Shown one piece after another: positions 33,791 through 41,362 of a DNA stretch of 63,959 nt. The number at the start of each line of letters is the position of its first letter. The stretch's first letter is position 1. The notes below the pieces were generated by a model. It was not told where the DNA came from. It was given only the letters and a program-made list of their open reading frames with translations, and searched no databases. Origin of the DNA: CAYLXN01 sp964586855 (GTDB taxonomy: Bacteria; Patescibacteriota; Saccharimonadia; Saccharimonadales; Saccharimonadaceae); the NCBI GenBank assembly GCA_964586855.1, contig CAZPHO010000002.1, forward strand, positions 1-63,959. The letters run 5' to 3'. The position numbers and the translations under genes are program-made.

Positions 33791-34615
33791 ATGAATTTAA
33801 TTGAAGATAAATTACGCCAGACGTTTAACATTCCCTATTCGATGAAGGTTAAAGTCCGTGGCAGCAGAAAACCTCAGCTGACGATTATTTTTATTCATGG
33901 CATCGGTGTCAGTGGCGATTTGTGGAATAAGCATCTCGACAAAATTGCCAAGAAAGATTACGTTCGGACGATTGTAGTCGATTTGATTGGTTTTGGCCAA
34001 TCCAACAAGTCTGATTGGCAGACTTTTAATCTCGAAACTCAAGCCCGCTCACTTCACACCACGCTGATTAATAATTTAATTTTTATCGGTAAGAAGGATC
34101 CGTTGTTGATCGTTGGTCACTCACTTGGCACGCTGGTGGCGATTAAATTTGCCAAAATGTATCCCCATTTGGTGAATTACCTGCTGTTGATTTCGCCACC
34201 AATTTATAAACTGGACAAAACTGAGCAAAATTTACAGCAACAAGCTCTGCTCCGATTTTATAATTTAATGATTGAAAAGCCAGCTCTTTTTGAGCGAACT
34301 TGGCTGGCGATCCATAATTTTATGCATTTTGACGCTAAAGAAGACGACAAAGCGCGGGATGTTTTCTTGACCACTCTCGAAAGCGCGATTGTCAAACAGG
34401 ATTCTTACCAGGATATTTTAAGTCTACAAATTCCGAGTTTGATCTATTACGGTGCGCTTGATCCGCTCGTGATTGACGCTAATTTAGTTGAGGTTGATGA
34501 CAAGTCGCCGTTTATCTGGAGCCATAAAATTATCGGCAGTCACGACATTAACCGATTGATGTTCAAAAAGATTAGCGCCGAACTCAACAAGATCGTCGAT
34601 TTTTTCGTCAAGTAG
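33791..34615 (+). CDS. alpha/beta hydrolase
   Basis: A 274-aa alpha/beta-hydrolase with the oxyanion HGIGVSG block, nucleophile Ser in GHSLG, acid Asp in GALDPLV and His in GSHDI, so the triad is complete. No signal peptide is seen, so it should be cytoplasmic. The substrate cannot be told from sequence; small esters or lipid-related compounds are usual for the fold. The ATG has TATAAT ending 6 nt upstream and no Shine-Dalgarno, pointing to a leaderless mRNA. trpS follows with its own similar promoter. Confidence 0.85.
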   Translation: MNLIEDKLRQTFNIPYSMKVKVRGSRKPQLTIIFIHGIGVSGDLWNKHLDKIAKKDYVRTIVVDLIGFGQSNKSDWQTFNLETQARSLHTTLINNLIFIGKKDPLLIVGHSLGTLVAIKFAKMYPHLVNYLLLISPPIYKLDKTEQNLQQQALLRFYNLMIEKPALFERTWLAIHNFMHFDAKEDDKARDVFLTTLESAIVKQDSYQDILSLQIPSLIYYGALDPLVIDANLVEVDDKSPFIWSHKIIGSHDINRLMFKKISAELNKIVDFFVK

Positions 34616-34633
34616 CTGTGGTATAATTAAGCT

Positions 34634-35659
34634 ATGAAAGATGTGATTTTAACTGGCATTCGTGCCAATGATGAGTTAACTTTAGGTAATTATATTGGTG
34701 CTTTCGTGCCGATGGTTGAGCTGCAGAAGAAGCACGGTCAAGATTATCAAATCAATATGTTCGTGCCGGATCTGCACAGCTTCACGACGCCAATCGACCA
34801 CTCGACGCTCCAGGATAATATCTTCAAGAATTTGAAATACTACGTGGCGGCTGGCTTGGATTTGGACAATCCTCGCACTTTCATTTACCGCCAAAGCTAC
34901 ATCCCGGCCCACAGTGAGTTGACTTGGATTTTGGATTGCTTCGCTGGTTTTGGTGAAGTCAGCCGAATGACTCAGTTCAAAGAAAAATCAGACAAACTTT
35001 CTGAAGCTGTGACGGTCGGTTTGTTTAATTATCCGGTGTTGATGGCGGCTGATATTTTGCTCTACAACGCTAAATGGGTGCCAGTTGGTGAAGATCAATT
35101 TCAGCACTTGGAGCTAGCCCGAGATTTAGGCATGCGGCTGAACAAAAAGTTTGGTGATTTGTTTATCGTGCCCGAACCGACCAAAAAACAGGTTGAATTC
35201 ATGGATCTCAAAGAAGGCATTCGAATTCGTGATTTGGTTGACCCGACCAAAAAAATGAGCAAATCGGCCGACAGTCCAAAGTCAAAAATCATGCTGTCTG
35301 ATGCACCTGATGACGCTTATCAAAAAATCATGTTGGCCACGACCGATAATCTAGCGTCGATTAATTTTGACTGGCAAACCCAGCCTGGCATTTCTAATTT
35401 GTTGCAGATTTTGGCGCTGTTGAGTGCTCGACCGCTGGATGAAGCCGTTGCTGACTGGCAGGGCAAACATAAGTATGGTGATTTTAAAAAAGTTGTGGCG
35501 CAGGTCGTCGCCGATTGGTTGAGTGATTTTCAAATTAGGCTGGCAGCTGTCGACGAGGCTCGGTTGGTTGCTAAACTTGAAGCTTCGGAGGCAGCCATGG
35601 ATCAACAGGCTAAAGCAACTTTGCTTCGGGTTCAAACAGCCGTTGGCTTGAGGCGATAA
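34634..35659 (+). CDS. trpS: tryptophanyl-tRNA synthetase
   Basis: This class I synthetase charges tRNA-Trp. The 341-aa protein has the HIGH-like segment TLGNYIGAF, GEDQFQHLELARDL and the KMSKS motif in PTKKMSKSADSPKSKI. Length is normal. TATAAT preceded by TGG ends 6 nt before the ATG, with no Shine-Dalgarno. The stop overlaps the start of the next gene by 1 nt, forming a trpS-rlu-holB unit. Confidence 0.95.
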   Translation: MKDVILTGIRANDELTLGNYIGAFVPMVELQKKHGQDYQINMFVPDLHSFTTPIDHSTLQDNIFKNLKYYVAAGLDLDNPRTFIYRQSYIPAHSELTWILDCFAGFGEVSRMTQFKEKSDKLSEAVTVGLFNYPVLMAADILLYNAKWVPVGEDQFQHLELARDLGMRLNKKFGDLFIVPEPTKKQVEFMDLKEGIRIRDLVDPTKKMSKSADSPKSKIMLSDAPDDAYQKIMLATTDNLASINFDWQTQPGISNLLQILALLSARPLDEAVADWQGKHKYGDFKKVVAQVVADWLSDFQIRLAAVDEARLVAKLEASEAAMDQQAKATLLRVQTAVGLRR

Positions 35660-36786
35660 TGCGCCTCAACGCTGTCAAAATTCGCCAAATTTTGACCAAA
35701 TTTAGCCTCGATATCGCCGACCAACCAATCAGTCAGATTCATGTTTTCAACCCCCAAAGCCACAATGTCGCCGTCAAGTTTGAGCTCGGTCATCAGCCTT
35801 GGATCGTGCTGTTTGATGAGTCGGTCAACGATGATCTAGAGCAAGCTAAGCGAATTTTAAGCCTCGAGTCGGCTGAATTAATTGCCAATCCTAATCAACC
35901 AGAACTAGCTGGTCTGCCGTGGCAGAACAAGACAGCTTATCTCGTCAAAGTTACAACTGGTAAGCAGCGGCTGGATATGCTGGCGGCTGAAAAATTTACC
36001 GACCAAACCCGAACCCAGCTTAAAAAATTAATCAAATCAGGCCAAGTTAAAGTTGATGGTCGGGTTGTGACCGATCCGAGCTCCAAGCACAGCCCAGAGG
36101 CTGAAATCGAGCTACTTCAGCCGAAATTCACCGTTACTAAGCTTGATTTGCCGATTATTTATGAAGATGAGCTGATTATAGTCATCAACAAGCCAACTGG
36201 CGTACTATCAGAGGCCAAGCCGAGTGATCAGTCTGAAGCCACGGTAGCGGATTTCTTGCGTCAGCGTGGTGATTTTGCCGCTGATGATTTGCGTGGCGGC
36301 TTGGTGCATCGGCTGGACCGTGAGACATCGGGCGTGATGATTGGTGCCAAGACAGTCGCTGCTCGAGAGTATTTCAAGCGTCAATTTCAAAATCGTCAGG
36401 TTGAAAAAAAATATGCTGCTTTGGTCAGTCGGCCGTTTCAGCATAATTTATTCAAAATTGATCTGCCGCTTAAGCGCTCAACTGGTAGCGGCAAATTTGT
36501 GGTTCACGCCGCTGGCCGTCAAGCTGAGACAGTCATCAAGCTCGTTAAGCGCTGCCCTCATAAATATTATTGGCTGGAACTCGAGCCTAAAACTGGCCGA
36601 ACACATCAGCTGCGAGCCCATCTGGCTCACCTAGGCAATCCGATTGTTGGCGACGGTCTTTATGGCGGCGCTAGTGCCGATCGGCTGTGCCTCCACGCCA
36701 ATCAAATCAAATTTGATCATCCCAATGGTCAAAAGATGGCATTTGAAGCCCCAATTCCAACGGAGTTTTCCAAAAAATGTTCCTAG
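35659..36786 (+). CDS. RluA-family pseudouridine synthase with extra N-terminal domain
   Basis: An RNA uridine-to-pseudouridine isomerase. Residues about 100-150 form an S4 domain (RLDMLAAEKF to GQVKVDGRVV). The catalytic domain carries GLVHRLDRETSGV with the catalytic Asp, QFQNRQVEKKYAAL, KTGRTHQLRAHLAHLG and GDGLYGG. Residues 1-95 are not part of the standard RluD layout and I do not recognise them; they contain HQPWIVLFDE. The target (23S rRNA or tRNA) is not evident. The gene overlaps trpS by 1 nt and holB by 10 nt. Confidence 0.88.
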   Translation: MRLNAVKIRQILTKFSLDIADQPISQIHVFNPQSHNVAVKFELGHQPWIVLFDESVNDDLEQAKRILSLESAELIANPNQPELAGLPWQNKTAYLVKVTTGKQRLDMLAAEKFTDQTRTQLKKLIKSGQVKVDGRVVTDPSSKHSPEAEIELLQPKFTVTKLDLPIIYEDELIIVINKPTGVLSEAKPSDQSEATVADFLRQRGDFAADDLRGGLVHRLDRETSGVMIGAKTVAAREYFKRQFQNRQVEKKYAALVSRPFQHNLFKIDLPLKRSTGSGKFVVHAAGRQAETVIKLVKRCPHKYYWLELEPKTGRTHQLRAHLAHLGNPIVGDGLYGGASADRLCLHANQIKFDHPNGQKMAFEAPIPTEFSKKCS

Positions 36787-37577
36787 CTGTGTTCGCCAAA
36801 ACTGAAGCCGAGCGTTTAAAGCGGGCGCTGGCAAGCAATCACGCTTTAATCATCACCAATCGCTATCTTGGCAATCTGGAGCTAGTCAGTCAATGGTTGT
36901 CGCAATTGCCAGCTCAACAGGCGATTAGCCTCAACCCAGATCAAGGCAAGATTAAAATTGAGGCGATTCGTGAAGTTATCAGCTTGACCACCACTCAGCA
37001 CACTACTCAGCGGCTGTTTATTATCAATCAAGCCGATCGAATGGTTGTGCCGGCTCAGAATTCGCTGCTCAAAACCCTCGAGGAGCCAAATCCCAACAAC
37101 CAATTTGTGATTCTGACTAATCGCTTAAATAAACTTTTGCCAACAATTCGCTCGCGGGCGGCTATTTTTCAGCTGGCTTCACCAGCTGTTAAGACGATTA
37201 AGCAGCAACTTGACTCTGATGATTTGGACGCTCAGTCTCTAAACCAAATTGCCTTTTTGGCTGGCGATGATTTCGGGACCTGGCAGCGATTGGTTGGCGA
37301 TGCCGATGCTCGTCAGCAGCAAATTAGCCTTGCGACCCAGGCCAAGTTTATCTTGACAGCTGATCGGTATCAGCGACTAGTTGAAGTGAGAAAGTTAGCC
37401 AAAGATCGCCAGGCGGCCATTGATTTAGCCCAGATTATCGTCAAAATTCTCTATGTCAGTCTCAAAACCAATCATCAACCAGCCCATCTTCGCCAAATTG
37501 AAACTTGGTTGGACGTGATTGATCGACTCGAGGCCAATCAGGCCGTCAATGTCGTCTTGACTCAGGCTGTGGTATAA
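36777..37577 (+). CDS. DNA polymerase III delta'-like clamp-loader subunit
   Basis: A 266-aa protein with the delta'/gamma core ADRMVVPAQNSLLKTLEEP, FVILTNRLNKLLPTIRSR, the SRC-like region of clamp loaders. The N-terminal part lacks a usable Walker A motif and the zinc-binding cysteines; delta' subunits are usually non-catalytic in ATP hydrolysis, so the first is expected. The protein is shorter than E. coli HolB. It overlaps the preceding pseudouridine synthase gene by 10 nt, so it is translated from the same message. Confidence 0.8.
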   Translation: MFLAVFAKTEAERLKRALASNHALIITNRYLGNLELVSQWLSQLPAQQAISLNPDQGKIKIEAIREVISLTTTQHTTQRLFIINQADRMVVPAQNSLLKTLEEPNPNNQFVILTNRLNKLLPTIRSRAAIFQLASPAVKTIKQQLDSDDLDAQSLNQIAFLAGDDFGTWQRLVGDADARQQQISLATQAKFILTADRYQRLVEVRKLAKDRQAAIDLAQIIVKILYVSLKTNHQPAHLRQIETWLDVIDRLEANQAVNVVLTQAVV

Positions 37578-37587
37578 TTATCTCAGT

Positions 37588-38286
37588 ATGATTGGTTTAA
37601 TTTTTATCACTATTATTGGGATTTATTTGATTATTTATCGCAGTCCATCCGAAAAAATTAGTTTGGATGCAGCGAAGATTATCAATAGCCTGGAGCGCTA
37701 TTGGCAAGTGGCGCAGGAGTCGATTCGTGATAATAAATTATTGCGGGCCGAAAAAGCCCTACTGACGATTTTGCGGGTTGATGAGAAAAACGCCAACGCC
37801 TATAATCGTCTCGGGATTATTTACGCCAAACAGGGCAAGGTGCGTGAGGCGATTGAGTGTTTTGAAATCGCTCAAAGTCTTGACCCGAGCGCCGCTAATC
37901 TGCACAATATCGGTCTGATTTACTACAATAATGACAATTACGTCAAGGCGGCTGAGGCGTTTGAGCAGTCGCTGGAGCTGGAGGACGACGTGGCGGTCCG
38001 CTATTTGGCCTATTCAAAAGTTCAGGAAAAACTGGGTGACTATCATAAAATGACGGCCTTGCTTGAAAAAGCGGTGGCGATTGACCCGAATCCGCAGGTT
38101 CTGAAGCAATTAGCTAGTGCTTACGAGCGAATCGACCAAGATGGTTTAGCGGCTGAACTGAAGGCTAAAGTGGCCAAAATGATCAACAATCAACTCAAGG
38201 CTGAACCTCAAACCAAGCGCAAACAAGCATCGCGTCCGCATTTGCCAACCAAACGTCAGTCCAAAAAACGCAAATTAATCAGTTAA
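37588..38286 (+). CDS. membrane-anchored TPR protein
   Basis: A 232-aa protein with an N-terminal membrane segment (residues 1-18) and three to four tetratricopeptide repeats between residues 45 and 190 (for example NAYNRLGIIYAKQGKVREAI). The C-terminus is a basic Lys/Arg-rich tail. Such proteins act as scaffolds; no partner can be named. TATAAT ends 9 nt before the ATG, in a 15-nt block, GCTGTGGTATAATTA, identical to the one before trpS. Confidence 0.75.
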   Translation: MIGLIFITIIGIYLIIYRSPSEKISLDAAKIINSLERYWQVAQESIRDNKLLRAEKALLTILRVDEKNANAYNRLGIIYAKQGKVREAIECFEIAQSLDPSAANLHNIGLIYYNNDNYVKAAEAFEQSLELEDDVAVRYLAYSKVQEKLGDYHKMTALLEKAVAIDPNPQVLKQLASAYERIDQDGLAAELKAKVAKMINNQLKAEPQTKRKQASRPHLPTKRQSKKRKLIS

Positions 38287-38289
38287 TAG

Positions 38290-38317
38290 TTGAAAAAATC
38301 CAATTTTGCCGTATAAT
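38290..38317 (+). promoter_or_regulatory. promoter of tRNA-Tyr
   Basis: TTGAAA and TATAAT are 16 nt apart, ending 14 nt before the mature tRNA 5' end. Confidence 0.75.
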
Positions 38318-38331
38318 AACAGCTAAGTTTG

Positions 38332-38417
38332 GCTGGGATAGTGAAGCGGTCAAACACAACAGACTGTAAATCTGTCGGCTTTCGCCTTCGAAGGTTCGAA
38401 TCCTTCTCCCAGCACCA
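38332..38417 (+). tRNA. tRNA-Tyr (anticodon GUA)
   Basis: The acceptor GCTGGGA pairs with TCCCAGC, followed by ACCA encoded in the DNA. The anticodon arm ACAGA-CTGTAAA-TCTGT gives GTA. A class II variable arm (CGGCTTTCGCCTTCG region) fits tRNA-Tyr. It has its own promoter and terminator. Confidence 0.96.
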
Positions 38418-38423
38418 TTAATT

Positions 38424-38450
38424 CTGCCTCTGTGGCAGTTTTTATTTTTT
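38424..38450 (+). terminator. terminator of tRNA-Tyr
   Basis: CTGCC and GGCAG pair around TCTGT, followed by TTTTTATTTTTT. Its tail overlaps the end of the convergent minus-strand gene. Confidence 0.85.
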
Positions 38451-38714
38451 CTTAGTTGGTGGCTTATTTTTGGCGGCGATTTCGTTCGACAGCGAATCAA
38501 ATAGCGCCCAAGTCACGAGATTGACTAGATAGACGATGGCACCAATTCCCGAGATTAGCAGCACGTTTTGGCCGAGCCGATAATTAACCAATCCAAGTAG
38601 TCCAGCCGCCACCAAAGCCGCAAACACAATCAACATATAAATACTCTGTAGCTTTTGCCGCTCGTTATTGAGCTGATACCAATCTTGAAAAACTTTGCGT
38701 AGTGATTTCCTCAT
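38442..38714 (-). CDS. small two-pass membrane protein, unknown function
   Basis: A 90-aa protein with two membrane segments near residues 24-43 and 51-71 and a Lys-rich C-terminus. AAGGAGAG lies a few nucleotides before the ATG. It shares the strand with the P-type ATPase gene upstream but is separated from it by an AT-rich gap with TATAAT-like boxes. I do not recognise the family. Confidence 0.6.
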   Translation of the reverse strand: MRKSLRKVFQDWYQLNNERQKLQSIYMLIVFAALVAAGLLGLVNYRLGQNVLLISGIGAIVYLVNLVTWALFDSLSNEIAAKNKPPTKKK

Positions 38715-38768
38715 CGCTCTCCTTACTAACTATTATTTTATAATAATAATATATAAAGTCAAGAATGG

Positions 38769-41099
38769 CTATTTGGAACGTGATAACTGGCGCTTGGTTA
38801 ATTGGATTTTACGGGCATAGCGATATTGCCAATAAGCCGCCGCACCAACCGTCACTAAAGTCAGCAGCAAACCGAAGCCCTCTGGTCGATAAAAGTCAAA
38901 AAACAGTCGAGTGACTTTGAAGCTAAAACTAGTAATCATAATTAAACTTGAGGCAAAAATATAAGTCACACTGGCTAATTTGGTGTATTCGGTGGCCTTG
39001 GTATCAAACATCAAGTTGGTTAGAAAAACCATAAACATCCCAAAAAAGGTCGCGACTAGAACGGCAATCGTTGATTCACCAGTTGAAGTTTCGGGCGAAA
39101 ACAAAATCATAAATTGATAAGATAAAAAGATCGCTAAGCCAGAACTAACACCGAGCGGCAGCATGGTTTTGAAGGTGTCTTGCCAAAAACGCTCTGGATC
39201 AATTCGATGGCGCGGAGTTGGCTGAAAAACCGTAAACAGCACCGTCGGCAAAGTCACCAAAAAGATGTTCATAAATGTCACATGTCGCGGCCCAAACGGA
39301 TAGCGGCTCATCACCAAAATACTCAGAAATGACAGTGTCAAGCTGAAAATAATCTTATGAAAAAACAGGCAGGCGACCAGTTCGATCGCTTGGATAATTT
39401 GGTAGCCAAGCTTCATGCCAGCTGGCAGCGAAGTGAAGGCGTCGTTCATCAGCACGATGTCGGCCGTTTTGCGGGTGGCTGGGGCGCTAGTTTTCATCGA
39501 AATGCCAAGATTAGACCGCTTGAGCGCTAGAGCGTCGTTGATCCCGTCGCCAACCATTCCAGTGTGCAGCCCAGCACGCCGAAAGGCAGCGACAATTTGC
39601 TCCTTTTGTTCTGGTAAAATACGAGCAAAGATCGTGTGCTGCAAAACAAACTTATCCCAGTTTTGAGTTTTGTCAGCCGCAATTTTATCCAATTCAGCTC
39701 CAGTCGTGAGCTGCTCGTAGTCATCGATCCCAGCTTTTTTGGCGATGAAGCTTACGGTTTGTGGATGGTCGCCAGAAATCACCTTGACTTTAATCCCGTT
39801 GGTCTGCATAAATTCGATTGCTTCAGTCACACCGTCACGCAAATCGTTGCGCAGGCTAATCACTCCCATCGGCTGGCCAACCAATTTAGGCGAATCAAGT
39901 GGCAGGTCAGCCGGGGTGTAGGCGACTAGTAATGTTCTCAGGCCGTCGGCCGCCAGCTGATCGATTAGTTGCTGGCTGGCTTCGTCGATTGGCGCAATTT
40001 TGGCCACAAATTCTGGTGCGCCCATGATGATTGAATAAGTTTTGAACAAGCGGCGAACTTTAATTCCACTGAGCTTGCGATCTGATGAAAACGGCAAAGT
40101 TTCGATGATTTTATAACTATGCACTCGAGGCAAGGCCTTGGTAATAGCCTGCGAAGTAGAAGTGGCGGTGACCGATTCTTCGCTCAGAATCCAAAGTAGC
40201 TGGCGGAGTAATTTTTCATCAGTTGAGCTAAGCTTACTGAAAAAATGCAGTTTGTCGAAAATAATCTCCGGGCTGGTTAGCGTGCCAGTCTTATCGACAC
40301 ACAGCACATCAAGTAGAGCCATGCTTTCGATTGCACTCAGTCGTTGAGGTAAAACTTTAGCCTGCACTAGCCTGACTGAGCCATAAGCCATCAGCAAGGT
40401 GCTAGCTAGCAGCAGACCTTCAGGCACAATCGTAATCGCTGCCGAGGCAATCGTCTTGACCGATTCAACTAACGGCCGCGCCTGAAAGCCATTGACCACC
40501 AATATAATCACCGCCAGCGCAAAAGCCAACATTGTCAGCCAGCGAACAGCTTTGGTGATAAAAGCTTGAATCGGCGTCGTTTCAGGGTTGTAGTCTTTGA
40601 GCTTAGCTTCCATTTTGCCGGCTCGAGTTTGCTGGCCAATCGCCTGAACTTTGACATCAGCCAAACCACTAACTACGATTGAAGTCGCCATTACCACCTC
40701 ACCAATCTTCTTTTTGACCGGCACCGCCTCGCCAGTCAAAATACTTTCATTGATCTCAACTTGCTGACTCTTGAGGATCTGCCCGTCAACCGGCACTTCG
40801 TCACCAGCTTCAATTCGAATCAAATCACCGACTTTTAGCTGCTCTGGTTCGATTTCCTGAATTTGATTGCCAGCCAGCAGTTTAATCTTCGGATTGCTCA
40901 GCACTTCTAATTTGCGCAATTCAATTCGGGCTCGAATTTCCTGAATAATCCCAATTGAGATATTAACTAACACCACCACTGACACGAAAAATGCATCTTG
41001 GCGCTCACCCAACACCAAAAGCGCTGCCGCCACCAAAAAAATTGCCAACGTAATCGGTGTCGTCAGATGTTTTTGGGCAATCTTAAGATATTCTTGCAT
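38769..41099 (-). CDS. P-type cation-transporting ATPase
   Basis: A 776-aa heavy P-type ATPase that uses ATP to move a cation across the membrane. It shows the actuator motif LTGEAVPV, membrane motif IVPEGL, phosphorylation site DKTGTLT, nucleotide region and the GDGINDALAL hinge. PEGL in segment 4 and the lack of an N-terminal metal-binding domain make it closer to the CtpE/Exp7-like group than to copper or zinc pumps. I start at ATG 41099 since TATAAT ends 9 nt before it; a TTG seven codons upstream overlaps that box. The ion is not certain; Ca2+ is plausible for CtpE-like pumps. Confidence 0.88.
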   Translation of the reverse strand: MQEYLKIAQKHLTTPITLAIFLVAAALLVLGERQDAFFVSVVVLVNISIGIIQEIRARIELRKLEVLSNPKIKLLAGNQIQEIEPEQLKVGDLIRIEAGDEVPVDGQILKSQQVEINESILTGEAVPVKKKIGEVVMATSIVVSGLADVKVQAIGQQTRAGKMEAKLKDYNPETTPIQAFITKAVRWLTMLAFALAVIILVVNGFQARPLVESVKTIASAAITIVPEGLLLASTLLMAYGSVRLVQAKVLPQRLSAIESMALLDVLCVDKTGTLTSPEIIFDKLHFFSKLSSTDEKLLRQLLWILSEESVTATSTSQAITKALPRVHSYKIIETLPFSSDRKLSGIKVRRLFKTYSIIMGAPEFVAKIAPIDEASQQLIDQLAADGLRTLLVAYTPADLPLDSPKLVGQPMGVISLRNDLRDGVTEAIEFMQTNGIKVKVISGDHPQTVSFIAKKAGIDDYEQLTTGAELDKIAADKTQNWDKFVLQHTIFARILPEQKEQIVAAFRRAGLHTGMVGDGINDALALKRSNLGISMKTSAPATRKTADIVLMNDAFTSLPAGMKLGYQIIQAIELVACLFFHKIIFSLTLSFLSILVMSRYPFGPRHVTFMNIFLVTLPTVLFTVFQPTPRHRIDPERFWQDTFKTMLPLGVSSGLAIFLSYQFMILFSPETSTGESTIAVLVATFFGMFMVFLTNLMFDTKATEYTKLASVTYIFASSLIMITSFSFKVTRLFFDFYRPEGFGLLLTLVTVGAAAYWQYRYARKIQLTKRQLSRSK

Positions 41100-41174
41100 C
41101 TTGCCTTCATTATAAGCCAAAACAGATCAATCACCAACGTGTTTTAATTACAGCACATTATTTACAACGACGCA

Positions 41175-41203
41175 TTGACTAACACTAGCAGTTTGATTAT
41201 TAT
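41175..41203 (+). promoter_or_regulatory. promoter of nrdD-nrdG
   Basis: TTGACT and TATTAT are 17 nt apart, about 160 nt upstream of nrdD. Confidence 0.55.
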
Positions 41204-41212
41204 TAAAGTTAA

Positions 41213-41231
41213 GCATTATCGCAAATAATGC
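41213..41231 (+). promoter_or_regulatory. palindromic operator candidate before nrdD
   Basis: GCATTAT and ATAATGC form a perfect 7-bp inverted repeat with a 5-nt spacer (CGCAA), beginning 9 nt after the -10, so it covers the expected transcription start. It suits a dimeric repressor. It does not match the NrdR box or the FNR site as I know them. Confidence 0.5.
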
Positions 41232-41294
41232 AAACAAAAACTGCATTTTAGTTTGAGAGACTTTATGCAAAACTTAACAACTATAAACAAACAT

Positions 41295-41344
41295 GCCAAG
41301 CCAAGATTACGCCAGGTTAGAGAACTAACCTAGGCAAGTTGGCG
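41295..41344 (+). promoter_or_regulatory. structured leader of nrdD
   Basis: Inner hairpin GGTTAG-AGAA-CTAACC (41315-41330, 41314 and 41331 extend it) sits within the outer stem CGCCA (41310-41314) with TGGCG (41340-41344). GCCAA at 41295 can pair instead with TTGGC at 41339, giving two alternative folds. The Shine-Dalgarno AAGGGAGG lies about 10 nt beyond. It is a riboswitch-like arrangement of unknown ligand. Confidence 0.45.
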
Positions 41345-41362
41345 TCGGCAGAAAGGGAGGCT

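Noticed and set aside
36777..37577. Missing Walker A as a sign that the delta' gene is broken
   Set aside because: Delta' subunits normally lack ATPase activity, and the remaining motifs are intact.
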